DNA of 64,000 bases, from NCBI GenBank assembly GCA_963803335.1, contig CAWDME010000009.1, positions 372,001 to 436,000 on the forward strand, written 5' to 3'. Origin of the DNA: DASSUW01 sp963803335 (lineage in GTDB: Bacteria; Actinomycetota; Thermoleophilia; Solirubrobacterales; Solirubrobacteraceae). The notes below the pieces were generated by a model. That model did not search any database. It saw only the letters and a program-made list of their open reading frames with translations, and was not told the origin of the DNA. The position numbers were made by a program, and so were the translations under genes. The stretch's first letter is position 1; the number at the start of each line of letters is the position of its first letter. Shown here piece by piece: positions 41,434-50,568 of the stretch.

Positions 41434-41723
41434 GTGAGCGAGCGAGTCGCCGTGGTGACGGGCGGCGCCGGCGGGATCGGCGGGGCGATTGTGCGCGCGC
41501 TCGGCGCCGCGGGCTTCGCGACCGTGATCCTCGACCGGGAGCAGTGCGACCTCGCCGACGCAGCCAGCGTCCGCGCGGCGGCGGCGGGGATCGCGCGCGT
41601 GCCGACGCGCGCGCGCTGGTGCCCGACGACGTGGCCGGCACGGTCGCGTTCCTGTGCACCGACGCGGCCTCCGCGATCACCGGGCAGACGCTCAACGTGG
41701 ACGGCGGCCTGATCTTCCACTAG
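41434..41723 (+). pseudogene. Internally deleted and frameshifted SDR gene
   Basis: The first 50 codons (SERVAVVTGGAGGIGGAIVRALGAAG) encode an SDR Rossmann start. After about 41600 the continuing homology (ALVPDDVAGTVAFLCTDAAS, then ITGQTLNVDGGLIF) is in another frame and corresponds to the extreme C-terminus. About 130 residues including the Ser-Tyr-Lys catalytic triad are missing. The junction lies in a GCGCG-rich stretch near 41590-41610. It is divergent from GntR, and its stop overlaps the end of the BBE-like oxidase gene by 3 bp. Confidence 0.85.
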
Positions 41724-43014
41724 AGCCCGAGATAGGGGACGAAGCGGCCGTCGGGATCGCGCGCCGCGCGGATCTCCTCCAGCCGCAGGCGATTGGCGTC
41801 GGCCATGAAGCGGTCCGGCCGGCGGGAGAAGTCGGAGTCTCGCCGATGTACAGCCCCTCCCCCACCTGCTCGGCGAGCGCCGCGTGGCGCCCGTGGACCC
41901 AGTCGCGCTGCTGCTCGTCCTCGGCCGGGTCCTCCCAGATGCCGTAGCTGGCGAGGTAGACGTTGGCCTCGAGCGAGAACGCCATGTCGGGCAGCTCGCG
42001 GGTCGGCGCCCACCCGTACCAGATCGAGAACGAGTGGCGGGTCGGCAGCTCCTCGTAGGTCTGCCGCAGCAGCGGCGCGAGCTCGGCCGCGCCGGCGTTC
42101 GTCCACTGGCTGTCCGCGCAGTAGCGGTGGCCCTCCGGATTCTGCAGCGCCTGAGCGGCGTTCTCGGCGGCGATCGTCGTCGGGCCGCGAACGTGGTCGA
42201 CCTGCTCGGCCGGCACGGCTTCGAGTGGGCGCAGCAGCCGGTCGGCCTCCTGCGCATCGCCGGCCACCAGCGTCGTGTGCAGCAGCAGCTCCGGCTCGCC
42301 GGTGCGCAGACGCGTGGCGGCCATCACGGGCTCGACCGCGACGTCGAGTGTGGGCAGCACGTCGTGCAGCCACTCGAGCACCGGCTCGAGGTCGTCGAGC
42401 CGGAAGACGCGCGTGTCGTGGAACATCGGCATGAGCGGATACGTGCGCAGATGGAAACGGGTCACCACACCGGGGAAGCCGGGGCCCGCGCCGCGCGCCG
42501 CCCAGTACAGGTCGGCGTTCTGCTCGGCGTCGGCACGCACGAGCTCGCCGTCCGCCGTGACGACGTCGACCGCCAGCACGTTCTCGGCGCCCCAGCCCCA
42601 GCGCCTGCTGTTCCAGCCCTGGCCGCCCTGCAGCAGGAAGCCGCCGATGCCGACCGACTCGCAGTGGCCGCCGGTGAACATGCGGCCGTGGGACTCCAGG
42701 AACGGCGCCAGTTCCATGCCGCCCTTCACGGCCGGGCGCGCGATCGCCACGTCGCCTTCGAGCGCCACCTCGCGCATGTCGCCGAGGTCGATCAGCAGCG
42801 CGTCGTCGCGCACGCTCCAGCCCGCCCAGCTGTGGCCGCCCGAGCGCACCGACACCTGCCAGCCGCGCTCGGCGGCGACGCGCACGCCGTCGATGACGTC
42901 CTGGTCGGACGCCGCGAGCAGCACGGCGGCGGGCGTCCGCTCGGCCGGCTTGCGCCCGTTGAAGATGCGGTCGTGGCAGGCCGCCTCGAAGCCCGGGTCG
43001 CCGCGCTCGATCAC
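41720..43014 (-). pseudogene. Berberine-bridge-enzyme-like FAD oxidase with a late frameshift
   Basis: From GTG 43014 the protein has a PCMH-type FAD domain with both covalent flavin sites: His61 in SGGHSWAG and Cys118 in GGHCESVGIGG. Such enzymes oxidise sugars, alkaloids or alcohols using O2. Near 41834-41840 the frame breaks after GEGLYIGE: the BBE-type C-terminus (FSRRPDRFMADANRLRLEEI to FVPYLGL) continues in the next frame to the stop at 41720. A single base change would restore it, so this is either a recent mutation or a sequence error. The start overlaps the VOC stop by 4 bp. Confidence 0.8.
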
Positions 43015-43442
43015 GCCCGCTCCACGAGCTCCACGAGGTTCCCCTCGGGGTCGGCCAGGAACGCGAAGCGCACACCCGGCTCCGGCGACGGCCGCGGCGA
43101 GACCTTCTCGGCGCCGCCCGCCTCCAGCGCCCGGGCGAACATCGCTTCGATGTCCGGCGTGCCGACCGCGAGGTGCCCGTAGCCGCGCGTGGCGAGCGCG
43201 GCCAGCGGCGACTCGGGCGTCAGCCCGCTCTCCGCCGACGGGTGCTCGAACAGCTCGAGCCGGCCGCCGCTCGGCAGCTTGAGCATCAGCCCGCGGATGC
43301 CGCCCGGCAGCTCGAACGCCACCTCCCGCTCGAAGCCGAGCGCCCGGCGGTAGAACGCCGCGGACGCCTCGAGATCGGCCACAGACAGGCCCGCATGGTC
43401 GAGCGTGACGGTCAAGGCAAAGACGAAATCAATCACCAGCAC
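43011..43442 (-). CDS. VOC/glyoxalase family protein
   Basis: 143 residues at most. VTLDHAGLSVADLEASAAFYRRALGF and the late RFAFLADPEGNLVELVE are the two VOC repeats, with metal-ligand candidates His and Glu. The start is uncertain: GTG 43442 gives a hydrophobic, low-GC leader (LVIDFVFAL), whereas TTG 43415 gives the normal family start. It lies 21 bp after ROK2 and overlaps the oxidase start, so it belongs to the leftward run from the esterase. Confidence 0.85.
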   Translation of the reverse strand: MLVIDFVFALTVTLDHAGLSVADLEASAAFYRRALGFEREVAFELPGGIRGLMLKLPSGGRLELFEHPSAESGLTPESPLAALATRGYGHLAVGTPDIEAMFARALEAGGAEKVSPRPSPEPGVRFAFLADPEGNLVELVERA

Positions 43443-43463
43443 GCTGACAAATCGACGGACGCC

Positions 43464-44642
43464 CTACATGGCGAGAGCGGCCACGCGCCGCGCGGCCTCG
43501 TCCGAGCGGACGACCATGCTCGCCGCGCCGAGGGCGCCACCGATCTCCTGCAGGTCGGCCGGGCGCACCGCCATCGCCTCGGCAGCGGCCGGCAGCGCAA
43601 AGCGCTCGATCGCCTCCGCCACGCCGGCGATCAGGGGCGAGCCCGGTGGCGCCAGCTCGCCGCCGACGATCGCCGCCTCCGGGTTGAGCGCATTGCAGAC
43701 GGGCGCGAGCGCCTCGCCGATCACCCGCCCGGCGTCGGCCAACACACGGCGCGCGCCGCCGTCACCGTCGCCGGCCAGGCGCACGATGTCCGCGAGGTCC
43801 AGATGCGCCCCGTGCACGGTCTCGAGGCCCTCGACCAGCCGGTGACCCGACGCGAGCGAGTTCACACAGCCACGGTTGCCGCAGCCGCACACTGGGCCCT
43901 CGTCGCGCAGCGGCGTGTGGACGAGCTCACCGGCGTAGCCGGTGCTGCCGCGCCGCAGGCGCCCGCTCAGGATGATCCCGGCGCCGATCCCCCAGGACGC
44001 CTTGACGTAGATGTAGTGCCGCAGGCCCCGACCGGCGCCCAACGCCAGCTCGGCCAGCGCCTCGAGATTGGCGTCGTTCTCCACCGCAGCCGGCGCGCCC
44101 AGCCGCTGCGCGAAGATCTCGCGGACCGGGCGCTCGGCCCAGCTCGCGAGCAGGACGGGATCGGCGGTCCCCGTCGCGGGATCGATCGGGCTCGACAGCC
44201 CGACGCCCACACCGACGAGGTCCTTCCGCGGCACAGCGGCCTCGTCCAGCAACGCGCCGGCGAGCTCGTCCGCGACATCGACGAGCCGCTCGGCCGGCGT
44301 CCCGACCTCGAAGCGCACGTGCCGCCGCGCCAGCACGGTGAGCGAGAGGTCGGTCAGCACGACGCGCATGTCGTCGCGGCCGGCGAACACCCCGAGCGCG
44401 ACGCCCGCGGCGGCGTGCAGCCGCACGAGAGTGGCCGGGCGCCCGCGCCCGCGCGGCTCGCCCTCGGCCTCGGATTCGACGATCAGGCCGCGCCGGTCGA
44501 GCTCGTCCACGATCGACACCACGGTCGAGCGCGACAGGCCGGTGGCGCGCGCCAGGTCGCTGCGCGATGCGCGCCCGTGGTGGCGCAACGCGTCGACGAG
44601 CACCTCGACGTTGCGCCCCCGGAGATCCTCGGGCGTGCTCAT
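43464..44642 (-). CDS. ROK family transcriptional regulator (second of a tandem pair)
   Basis: 392 residues. N-terminal MarR-like winged helix (LVDALRHHGRASRSDLARATGLSRSTVVSIVDEL), then a ROK sugar-kinase fold with the zinc motif CGCGNRGCVNSLAS and an ExGH-region variant GYAGELVHTP in which the catalytic-type motif is altered. ROK regulators (NagC, Mlc, XylR) respond to sugars or sugar phosphates. Start ATG 44642 overlaps the stop of the upstream ROK gene by 4 bp. The two ROK proteins are similar in layout and look like an old duplication. Confidence 0.92.
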   Translation of the reverse strand: MSTPEDLRGRNVEVLVDALRHHGRASRSDLARATGLSRSTVVSIVDELDRRGLIVESEAEGEPRGRGRPATLVRLHAAAGVALGVFAGRDDMRVVLTDLSLTVLARRHVRFEVGTPAERLVDVADELAGALLDEAAVPRKDLVGVGVGLSSPIDPATGTADPVLLASWAERPVREIFAQRLGAPAAVENDANLEALAELALGAGRGLRHYIYVKASWGIGAGIILSGRLRRGSTGYAGELVHTPLRDEGPVCGCGNRGCVNSLASGHRLVEGLETVHGAHLDLADIVRLAGDGDGGARRVLADAGRVIGEALAPVCNALNPEAAIVGGELAPPGSPLIAGVAEAIERFALPAAAEAMAVRPADLQEIGGALGAASMVVRSDEAARRVAALAM

Positions 44643-45841
44643 CGTCTCGCGACGGCCGGCGCGTGGACGTCGCCTTCGTGCAGCGCGACGACGGCGGCGT
44701 CGCGCTGCCAGTCGCGGTCGGCCAGGGCGGCGGCGATCGCTCCCAGCACTTCGGCCCGGGCGCCGAGCAGGGCGGCCTTCACCGGCACGTGCCCCGCGCG
44801 CGGGAGCGCCACGCGCCGCAGCTCCACGCCGATCGCCTCGATCAGCCGCGTCGAGCCGGCCCCGAGCTCGCCGCCGACGACGACCGCCGCCGGGTTGACC
44901 GCGTTGCACAGCGCGGCGACGACGCGGCCGATTTCGCGACCTGCCTCCTCGAGCGCCGGCCGCACCGCCGGGTCATCGTCGCGCGCGAGCTCGAGCAGTC
45001 GGGCCGGCGTGAGGCCGCCCGCGCGGCGCGCCACGGCACCGACCGCGGCGACCGTCTCGAGGCAGCCGCGGTTGCCGCAGCGGCAGACGTCACCCATCGG
45101 CGCCACGGCCACGTGCCCGACCTCCCCCGCGATGCCGCTGGCCCCGGTGTGCAGCGCGCCCTCGAGGATCAGCCCGGCGCCGATGCCGGAGGCGACCTTG
45201 ACATAGAGCATGTCGTCGACCGCCCGGCCGGCGCCGTGCGCGAACTCCGCCAGCGCGCCGAGGTTCGCGTCGTTCTCCAGCCGCACCGGGAGGCGCAGGC
45301 GGCGCTCGAGCTCCTCGGCCGGTCGCAGCCCGGTCCAGCCCGGGAGGATCGACGACGACCGGACCGTCCCGGTCGTGCGGTCGATCGGTCCCGGCACGCC
45401 CATGCCCACGCCGAGCATGCGCTCGCGGTCGATGCCGGCGACGCCCGCGAGGTCCCAGACGAGCTGGGCCGCGGTGTCGAGCGACACGGCAGCGTCGGCG
45501 TCGACGTCGATCTCCACGCGCCGCTCGACGAGCACCGTCGCGGCCAGGTCGGCGAGCGCGACCCAGACGTGCCGGTGACCGAAGTCGACGCCGACGGCGG
45601 TGGCGGCCGCGGGGTCGAGCCGCAGCTGTGCGGCGCGCCGGCCCTTCAGGGGCGTGCCGGCACGCGCGGCCTCCTCGACGATCAGCCCCGACGTCAGGCA
45701 GTCGCCGACCAGCGCCGACACCGTGGCGCGCGACAGGCCGGTGCGGCGGGCCAGCTCGGCCCGATCCGCCGAGCCGGCCTGCCGCAATGCCTCCAGCATC
45801 CGGCGGCGATTGAGCTCCCGGAGTTCATTGAGCGACGCCAT
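44639..45841 (-). CDS. ROK family transcriptional regulator (first of a tandem pair)
   Basis: 400 residues. Winged helix MLEALRQAGSADRAELARRTGLSRATVSALV at the N-terminus. The ROK domain has ATP-site-like VGVDFGHRHVWVALAD, the IAGEVGHVAVAPMGD motif with the ExGH sequence EVGH intact, and zinc motif CRCGNRGCLETVA. It lies 13 bp downstream of the GH3 beta-glucosidase gene, so it probably senses the released sugar and represses the operon. Retaining ExGH could allow sugar binding, unlike its partner. Confidence 0.93.
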   Translation of the reverse strand: MASLNELRELNRRRMLEALRQAGSADRAELARRTGLSRATVSALVGDCLTSGLIVEEAARAGTPLKGRRAAQLRLDPAAATAVGVDFGHRHVWVALADLAATVLVERRVEIDVDADAAVSLDTAAQLVWDLAGVAGIDRERMLGVGMGVPGPIDRTTGTVRSSSILPGWTGLRPAEELERRLRLPVRLENDANLGALAEFAHGAGRAVDDMLYVKVASGIGAGLILEGALHTGASGIAGEVGHVAVAPMGDVCRCGNRGCLETVAAVGAVARRAGGLTPARLLELARDDDPAVRPALEEAGREIGRVVAALCNAVNPAAVVVGGELGAGSTRLIEAIGVELRRVALPRAGHVPVKAALLGARAEVLGAIAAALADRDWQRDAAVVALHEGDVHAPAVARR

Positions 45842-45854
45842 CTAGGCGTCTTTT

Positions 45855-48383
45855 CTAACGGACAGCGAACCTCCTGCGCAGCGGTAGGTCACGCGACGAC
45901 GTGCCGACTTGCACCGTGTACGTCCCGCGCGGCACGCGCCAGCCCCCGTCGAACACCGCCAGATCGTCGCGCCGGAGGCGCATCTCGACCCACCGGCTCT
46001 CGCCCGGATCGAGCGCCACCTTCTTGTAGCCCTTGAGCTGCTGCGGCGGCTCGCCGGACCCGCGGGGGTGGCTCAGGTACAGCTGCACGACCTCCGAGCC
46101 GGCGCGCCGGCTCGTGTTCGTCACGCGGAGCGAGACGTCGACGGCCTGGCGCCGTGTGTCGACGTTGAGGTCGCGGAGCTTGAACGACGCGTAGGACAGG
46201 CCGTAGCCGAACGGGAACTGCGGCCGCTGGCCCGTCTGGTCGTACCAGCGGTAGCCGACGAGCAGGCCCTCGTCATAGCGCTCGTTGGAATTGACGCCCG
46301 GGTAGCGCTCCGGCCTGGTCGGCGGTGCCGGGCCCTGCGTGTCGCTCGCCGGATAGGTCACCGGCAGGCGGCCGCCCGGGTCGCTGTCGCCGAACAGCAC
46401 GGAGGCGAGCGCGGCACCGAACTGCTGGCCGGGATACCACGCCTGCAGCACGGCGTCGACGTGGTGCAGCCACGGCATCAGCACGGGGCTGCCGTTGTTG
46501 AGCACGACGACCGTGTGCCGGTTGACCGCGGCCACGGCCTCGATCAGCGCGTCCTGATCGCCGGGCAGCGCGAGCGTGTCGCGATCCATCCCCTCGCCCT
46601 GCGCGTTGTTGACGATCACCAACGCGGCGTCCGAGCGCTTGGCGGCGGCGACGGCGGCACCGATCCCGGACGCCGACGGCGGCTGCCACTCCAGCTGGAT
46701 CGAGTCACCGAAGAGCCCGGACTTGCTCGAGTACTCGATGCGGATCCGCGCCGGCCGGCCCTTGGTGAGGAACGCGGTGCCGCTCTCCGGATACCGGGGG
46801 CCGACGACGAACGGCGAGCCCTCGCGCTCGCCGGACGTGACCAGGCGGTCGTTGACGAACAGCTTGGCGATCCCGACCTCGTGCAGCGTGAGCCGGTACA
46901 GGCCGGTCTCCGGCGCCGTCAGCGTGCCGGTCCAGCTGGCTGACCACACCGGGCCGAGATCCGCCGGCGACGCCGCGACGTCGACGGTCGGGTCGACCTG
47001 CGTGCGCGTCGGAGCGCCCTGCCGGTCGCCGTTGCTCCAGTAGCTCGCCGACAGGCCGTGGCCACCGCCCGTGGACGGCGAGAGGGCGTCGGTCGGCACC
47101 GTCGTCGGCAGCGGCACGTCGCCCAGCGATCCCTGCGCGGCGTTGATCTTCACGCCGCCGGCCCGCGCGGTGATGCCGGCCAGCGGTGCGATCGTCGGGC
47201 CGGCCGTGATGGGCACGGCGGCCGAGCCGCCGGTGATGTACATCGCGTCGGCGCCCGACGGCCCGATGACGGCGAGCGAGCGCAGGTGCCGCGTACTCAG
47301 CGGCAGCGCCTGGTCGTCGTTCTTGAGCAGCACCATGCCGGACTCGGACATGCGCTTGGCGAGCGCCTGGTGCTCCGGCGTGGTCACCACGTCCGCCGGC
47401 GCACCGACGGGGTCGTCGAACACACCGCTGTCGAACATCGCGAACAGGATCCGGCGCACCATGTCGTCGAGCCGCGCGGCCGAGATCTGGCCCGACGTGA
47501 ACATGTCGCGCGTCCGCAGCCCGCCGGTGAAGTCGCCCGGCAGCGCCGGGAAATCGACGCCGGCGTTGGCCGCGGCCAGCCCGTCGCGGACGGCGAAGGC
47601 GAAGTCCGGCACGACGAAGCCGTTGAAGCCCCAGTCGTTCTTGAGCGTGTCGAGCACCGCGTGGCTCTCGCAGGTCGGGGTGCCATTGACGCGGTTGTAC
47701 GAGCACATCACGCCGTCGGCGCCGCCGCGCTGGACAGCCGTGCGGAACGGCGCCTCGTAGATCTCCTGCAGGGTGCGCTCGGAGACGATCGCGTTGATCG
47801 CCGGGGCGTGCGCCCCGGTCGGCAGCGCCGCGAACCCGGTGCGCTCGTACTCCTGGTTGTTGGCCACGTAGTGCTTGAGCGTCTCCATCGCGTGGCCGGA
47901 CTTGACGCCCTTGATCTCCGCGGCCACGGTGTGGCCGGCCAGGAACGGGTCCTCCCCCAGGTTCTCGGGCTGGCGCCCGGCGAGCGGCACGCGGGCGATG
48001 TCCATCGCTGGGCCGAGCCAGGTGTTGAAGCCCTTGCCGCGCAGCTCCGCCGCGATGGCGCTCCCGTACGCGCGCGCGAGGCGGCGGTCGAACGTCGACG
48101 CGAGTGTCTGCGAGGACGGCCAGGTGGTCGTGCCGTTCGCGCGCACGCCGCTGGGCCCGTCGTCGGACGTGAGCGGCGGCACGCCGAAGCTCGCCGTCGA
48201 GCCGAACTGGCCCATGGCGATGTCGACCTTCTGGTCGAAGCTCAACGCCGCGAGCAGCTCATTCGCGCGTGTGAGCGCCGGCTGGCTCGCATCGCGCCAC
48301 GGCTGGTCGGCCGCACCGGCGCTGCCGGTGGCGGCGGCGCAGACAGCGAGCACGCCGAGCGCAGCTAAGGCTCTCTTCACCAC
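45855..48383 (-). CDS. Secreted glycoside hydrolase family 3 beta-glucosidase with PA14 domain
   Basis: 842 residues. A Sec signal peptide (about 1-24, ending SAGAA) is followed by the GH3 TIM-barrel domain (about 40-330) with sugar-binding KHYVANNQE and nucleophile Asp260 in GFVVPDF. Then come the alpha/beta sandwich, an inserted PA14 domain (about 445-575, GLSASYWSNGDRQG to IEYSSKSGLF) and a C-terminal fibronectin-III-like domain. PA14-bearing GH3 enzymes cleave beta-glucosides such as cellobiose or plant phenolic glucosides outside the cell. GTG 48383 has a good GGGGGAG ribosome site. Upstream are an esterase gene and a palindrome; downstream are two ROK regulators. Confidence 0.92.
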   Translation of the reverse strand: MVKRALAALGVLAVCAAATGSAGAADQPWRDASQPALTRANELLAALSFDQKVDIAMGQFGSTASFGVPPLTSDDGPSGVRANGTTTWPSSQTLASTFDRRLARAYGSAIAAELRGKGFNTWLGPAMDIARVPLAGRQPENLGEDPFLAGHTVAAEIKGVKSGHAMETLKHYVANNQEYERTGFAALPTGAHAPAINAIVSERTLQEIYEAPFRTAVQRGGADGVMCSYNRVNGTPTCESHAVLDTLKNDWGFNGFVVPDFAFAVRDGLAAANAGVDFPALPGDFTGGLRTRDMFTSGQISAARLDDMVRRILFAMFDSGVFDDPVGAPADVVTTPEHQALAKRMSESGMVLLKNDDQALPLSTRHLRSLAVIGPSGADAMYITGGSAAVPITAGPTIAPLAGITARAGGVKINAAQGSLGDVPLPTTVPTDALSPSTGGGHGLSASYWSNGDRQGAPTRTQVDPTVDVAASPADLGPVWSASWTGTLTAPETGLYRLTLHEVGIAKLFVNDRLVTSGEREGSPFVVGPRYPESGTAFLTKGRPARIRIEYSSKSGLFGDSIQLEWQPPSASGIGAAVAAAKRSDAALVIVNNAQGEGMDRDTLALPGDQDALIEAVAAVNRHTVVVLNNGSPVLMPWLHHVDAVLQAWYPGQQFGAALASVLFGDSDPGGRLPVTYPASDTQGPAPPTRPERYPGVNSNERYDEGLLVGYRWYDQTGQRPQFPFGYGLSYASFKLRDLNVDTRRQAVDVSLRVTNTSRRAGSEVVQLYLSHPRGSGEPPQQLKGYKKVALDPGESRWVEMRLRRDDLAVFDGGWRVPRGTYTVQVGTSSRDLPLRRRFAVR

Positions 48384-48408
48384 GTCTCCCCCTCAGTTCT
48401 GTCAGTTC

Positions 48409-48428
48409 TCGTCGTAATTTGACGACGA
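48409..48428. promoter_or_regulatory. Palindromic operator candidate before the GH3 gene
   Basis: Arms TCGTCGT and ACGACGA are separated by AATTTG, 26 bp upstream of the GH3 start, in an unusually AT-rich 53-bp gap. It is preceded by two direct copies of TCAGTTCT. There is no U-tract in the leftward direction, so it looks more like an operator (for the ROK proteins) than a terminator of the esterase gene. Confidence 0.5.
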
Positions 48429-48436
48429 TTTCTCGA

Positions 48437-49996
48437 TTATTCCAGCGATGCCCAGAACGCGCACTTGTGCTGCGCCGCGTACTCCGCCTCGCTGATCGGC
48501 TGCGTGGCGCCGCCGGGGCGCAGCGACTGGATCCGGCCGCCGGGTCGGTAGGCGGGCCAGAGCGCCTGGAACGGCACGAACGGCACACCGAAGCGCGTGA
48601 GCGCGCCCCAGTAGCGGACCATCTCGCGCGACAGCCGCTGCTGCGCGGGCGTGAACTGCGCGGCCAGCGGGATACCGTTGTCGAAGCTCGGCCACATGTA
48701 GGCGAGCTCCATCGCGTGCCCGGCGCCCCACATGTAGCCCGGGTGGTTGTGGTTCAGGCCCGGGGCGTTGCGGTCGTCGAACTGGTACGCGTAGGTCGGC
48801 GTCCAGCGCGCGAGCTGCTTGTCAAGCGCCAGCGCGGCGCAGCCGCCGATGCCGCCGATGAAGCCGCTGTCGGTCCAGATCGCGCCGATCGCGTATGCCG
48901 ACGTGTACGGGCTCGGGAACGCGCTGAACGGATACTGCTCGAGCACCTTCGGCGCCTGCGCGCCGTACAGGCTCTGCACGAACCCCTCGTACTGCTGCTC
49001 GTTCAGGTCGGTCAGGTCCTGGGCGAACGTGCGGCCCTCGTCGTGGTTGGAGCCGTTGATCACCGGCACGCGGTTGAAGCGCCCGGAGGCGATCGCGTCG
49101 GCCGGCGGGATCGGCAGCTCGCGGCCGCCCGAGGTGATCGACGTGGCCTGCTGGCCCGCCGTCGCCGCCAGCAGGTCGTGCACCGACTTGCTGCGCAGAC
49201 ACGCCGCGTCGTCGCAGCCCACCGCCTCGGCGAACGTCGTGCCCGCGCTCTCGGCCTCGGGCAGCGGCTGGCTCGTACAGCTGCCGCTCTGGATCGCCGC
49301 GGCGCTGAACAGTCCGCGCGTCAGCGGCGAGGCGAGCTGCGCGCAGACCGACCAGCCGCCTGCCGACTCGCCGGCGATCGCGACCCGGCGCGGATCGCCG
49401 CCGAAGCCTTCGACGTTGCGGTGCACCCAGCGCAGCGCGGCCTGCTGGTCGAGCACCCCGTAGTCGCCGGACGCATCGTCGGGCGCCTCGGCGCTGAGCG
49501 ACGGGTGGGCGAGGAAGCCGAAGACGCCGAGCCGGTAGTTCAGCGACACGACGACGATGCCGTTGGTGCGCGCCATCAGCGCACCGTCGTGCTGGTCGCC
49601 GGAGCCGTTGAGCAGCCCGCCGCCGTGGATGAAGACCAGGACCGGCGCCTTGCCGTGCTGACGGTGCTCCGGCCGGTAGACGTTCAGGAACAGGCAGTCT
49701 TCGTTCTCGGACCCGGCGCCGTTGGAGCTCGGCAGCTGCGGGCAGCGGCTGCCGTAGCGCGTCGCGTCACGGATGCCGTGCCAGCGCGCGGCGGGCGCGG
49801 GCGCCTTCCAGCGCCGCGCTCCGACCGGCGGCGCGGCATACGGGATCCCCAGGAACTTGTCGGCGCCGTCCGCGGTGAACCCTCGTACGACGCCCGTGTC
49901 GGTCCTGGCGAGCGGCCCGTGCGCGGCGGCGCTCGCGGGCGCGACGATCACGGTGGCCGCGACGAGCGCGACGACCGCCATGCGACGTGACTTCAT
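48437..49996 (-). CDS. Secreted type B carboxylesterase/lipase
   Basis: About 519 residues. A signal peptide (about 1-25, ending ASAAAHG) precedes a complete type B carboxylesterase: GIPYAAPPVGARRWKAP, EDCLFLNVYRP, oxyanion loop HGGG, nucleophile elbow GESAG and a late His region (NHNHPGYMWGAGHAMEL). Cysteine pairs suggest disulfides. Likely removes acyl or feruloyl-type groups from extracellular plant glycosides, matching the GH3 enzyme directly downstream. ATG 49996 is preferred over GTG 50005. Confidence 0.9.
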   Translation of the reverse strand: MKSRRMAVVALVAATVIVAPASAAAHGPLARTDTGVVRGFTADGADKFLGIPYAAPPVGARRWKAPAPAARWHGIRDATRYGSRCPQLPSSNGAGSENEDCLFLNVYRPEHRQHGKAPVLVFIHGGGLLNGSGDQHDGALMARTNGIVVVSLNYRLGVFGFLAHPSLSAEAPDDASGDYGVLDQQAALRWVHRNVEGFGGDPRRVAIAGESAGGWSVCAQLASPLTRGLFSAAAIQSGSCTSQPLPEAESAGTTFAEAVGCDDAACLRSKSVHDLLAATAGQQATSITSGGRELPIPPADAIASGRFNRVPVINGSNHDEGRTFAQDLTDLNEQQYEGFVQSLYGAQAPKVLEQYPFSAFPSPYTSAYAIGAIWTDSGFIGGIGGCAALALDKQLARWTPTYAYQFDDRNAPGLNHNHPGYMWGAGHAMELAYMWPSFDNGIPLAAQFTPAQQRLSREMVRYWGALTRFGVPFVPFQALWPAYRPGGRIQSLRPGGATQPISEAEYAAQHKCAFWASLE

Positions 49997-50039
49997 GCCT
50001 CCCACCCCTTGACTCGTGCAACTCCCGGGCTAGGAGTTT

Positions 50040-50084
50040 GTCACGACTCAGGACAATTTGCCTCGTGACCCGTTTGAATTCGAA
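50040..50084. promoter_or_regulatory. Two inverted repeats upstream of the secreted esterase gene
   Basis: GTCACGA (50040-50046) pairs with TCGTGAC (50063-50069). Next to it is a near-perfect 14-bp palindrome GTTTGAATTCGAAC (50071-50084, one mismatch). They lie 45-90 bp before the esterase start and are good candidates for regulator sites controlling the esterase-GH3-ROK run. Confidence 0.45.
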
Positions 50085-50085
50085 C

Positions 50086-50545
50086 GAGGCGTGGCGATAA
50101 CGCGAAGCTCGCTCGTGTGGTGGCCTGCGGTGGTCTCCAGCCAGCATGTCCGGGGCCGCGAGCATCTCCGTGAACTCGAGCTGGTCGGCGCGCGCGGCCC
50201 AGCGCATGAGCGTGCGCCGCAGCGACCGGCTCTCGAAGTCGACATACCGCAGCCTACGCTCGATCGGCGAGCGGGCGAAGACGCTCGCGCGCCCAGCCGG
50301 CAAGGTCATCCGGCAGCTCGGCGACCGGCGCGGACCAGTGCGCGCGACGCACGACGAGCCGGCCGATCTGCGCACTCCTGTGGCCCTCGCCGACCGGGTC
50401 GAAGCTGCGGATGGCGGCGATGAAGATCGGCAGGTAGAGGAGCTCGGCGAGCGGTGCGCGGAATGTGCGCGCGCAGTCTTCCACAGACACGCGGCCGGAC
50501 CACCAGCGCGACGCGTAGAGCACCGCGGCAGAGACTCCCTCAGCG
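50086..50545 (-). other. Region of decayed coding sequence, unidentified
   Basis: No intact gene fits. On the minus strand two adjacent frames look coding: one from about 50520 to the stop at 50254 (VEDCARTFRAPLAELLYLPI, GRLVVRRAHWSAPVAELPDD) and another from about 50260 to 50090 (RRLRYVDFESRSLRRTLMRW, ADQLEFTEMLAAPDML). A frameshift near 50255-50265 would join them into one helical protein. I do not recognise the family. The region abuts a TetR remnant on the other strand. Confidence 0.35.
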
Positions 50546-50568
50546 CAGCGCTGACCGGTTGCCCGAGC

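Noticed and set aside
41793..42434. Arg/Ala-rich frames opposite the BBE-type oxidase
   Set aside because: Shadow frames; the oxidase frame on the minus strand explains the sequence.
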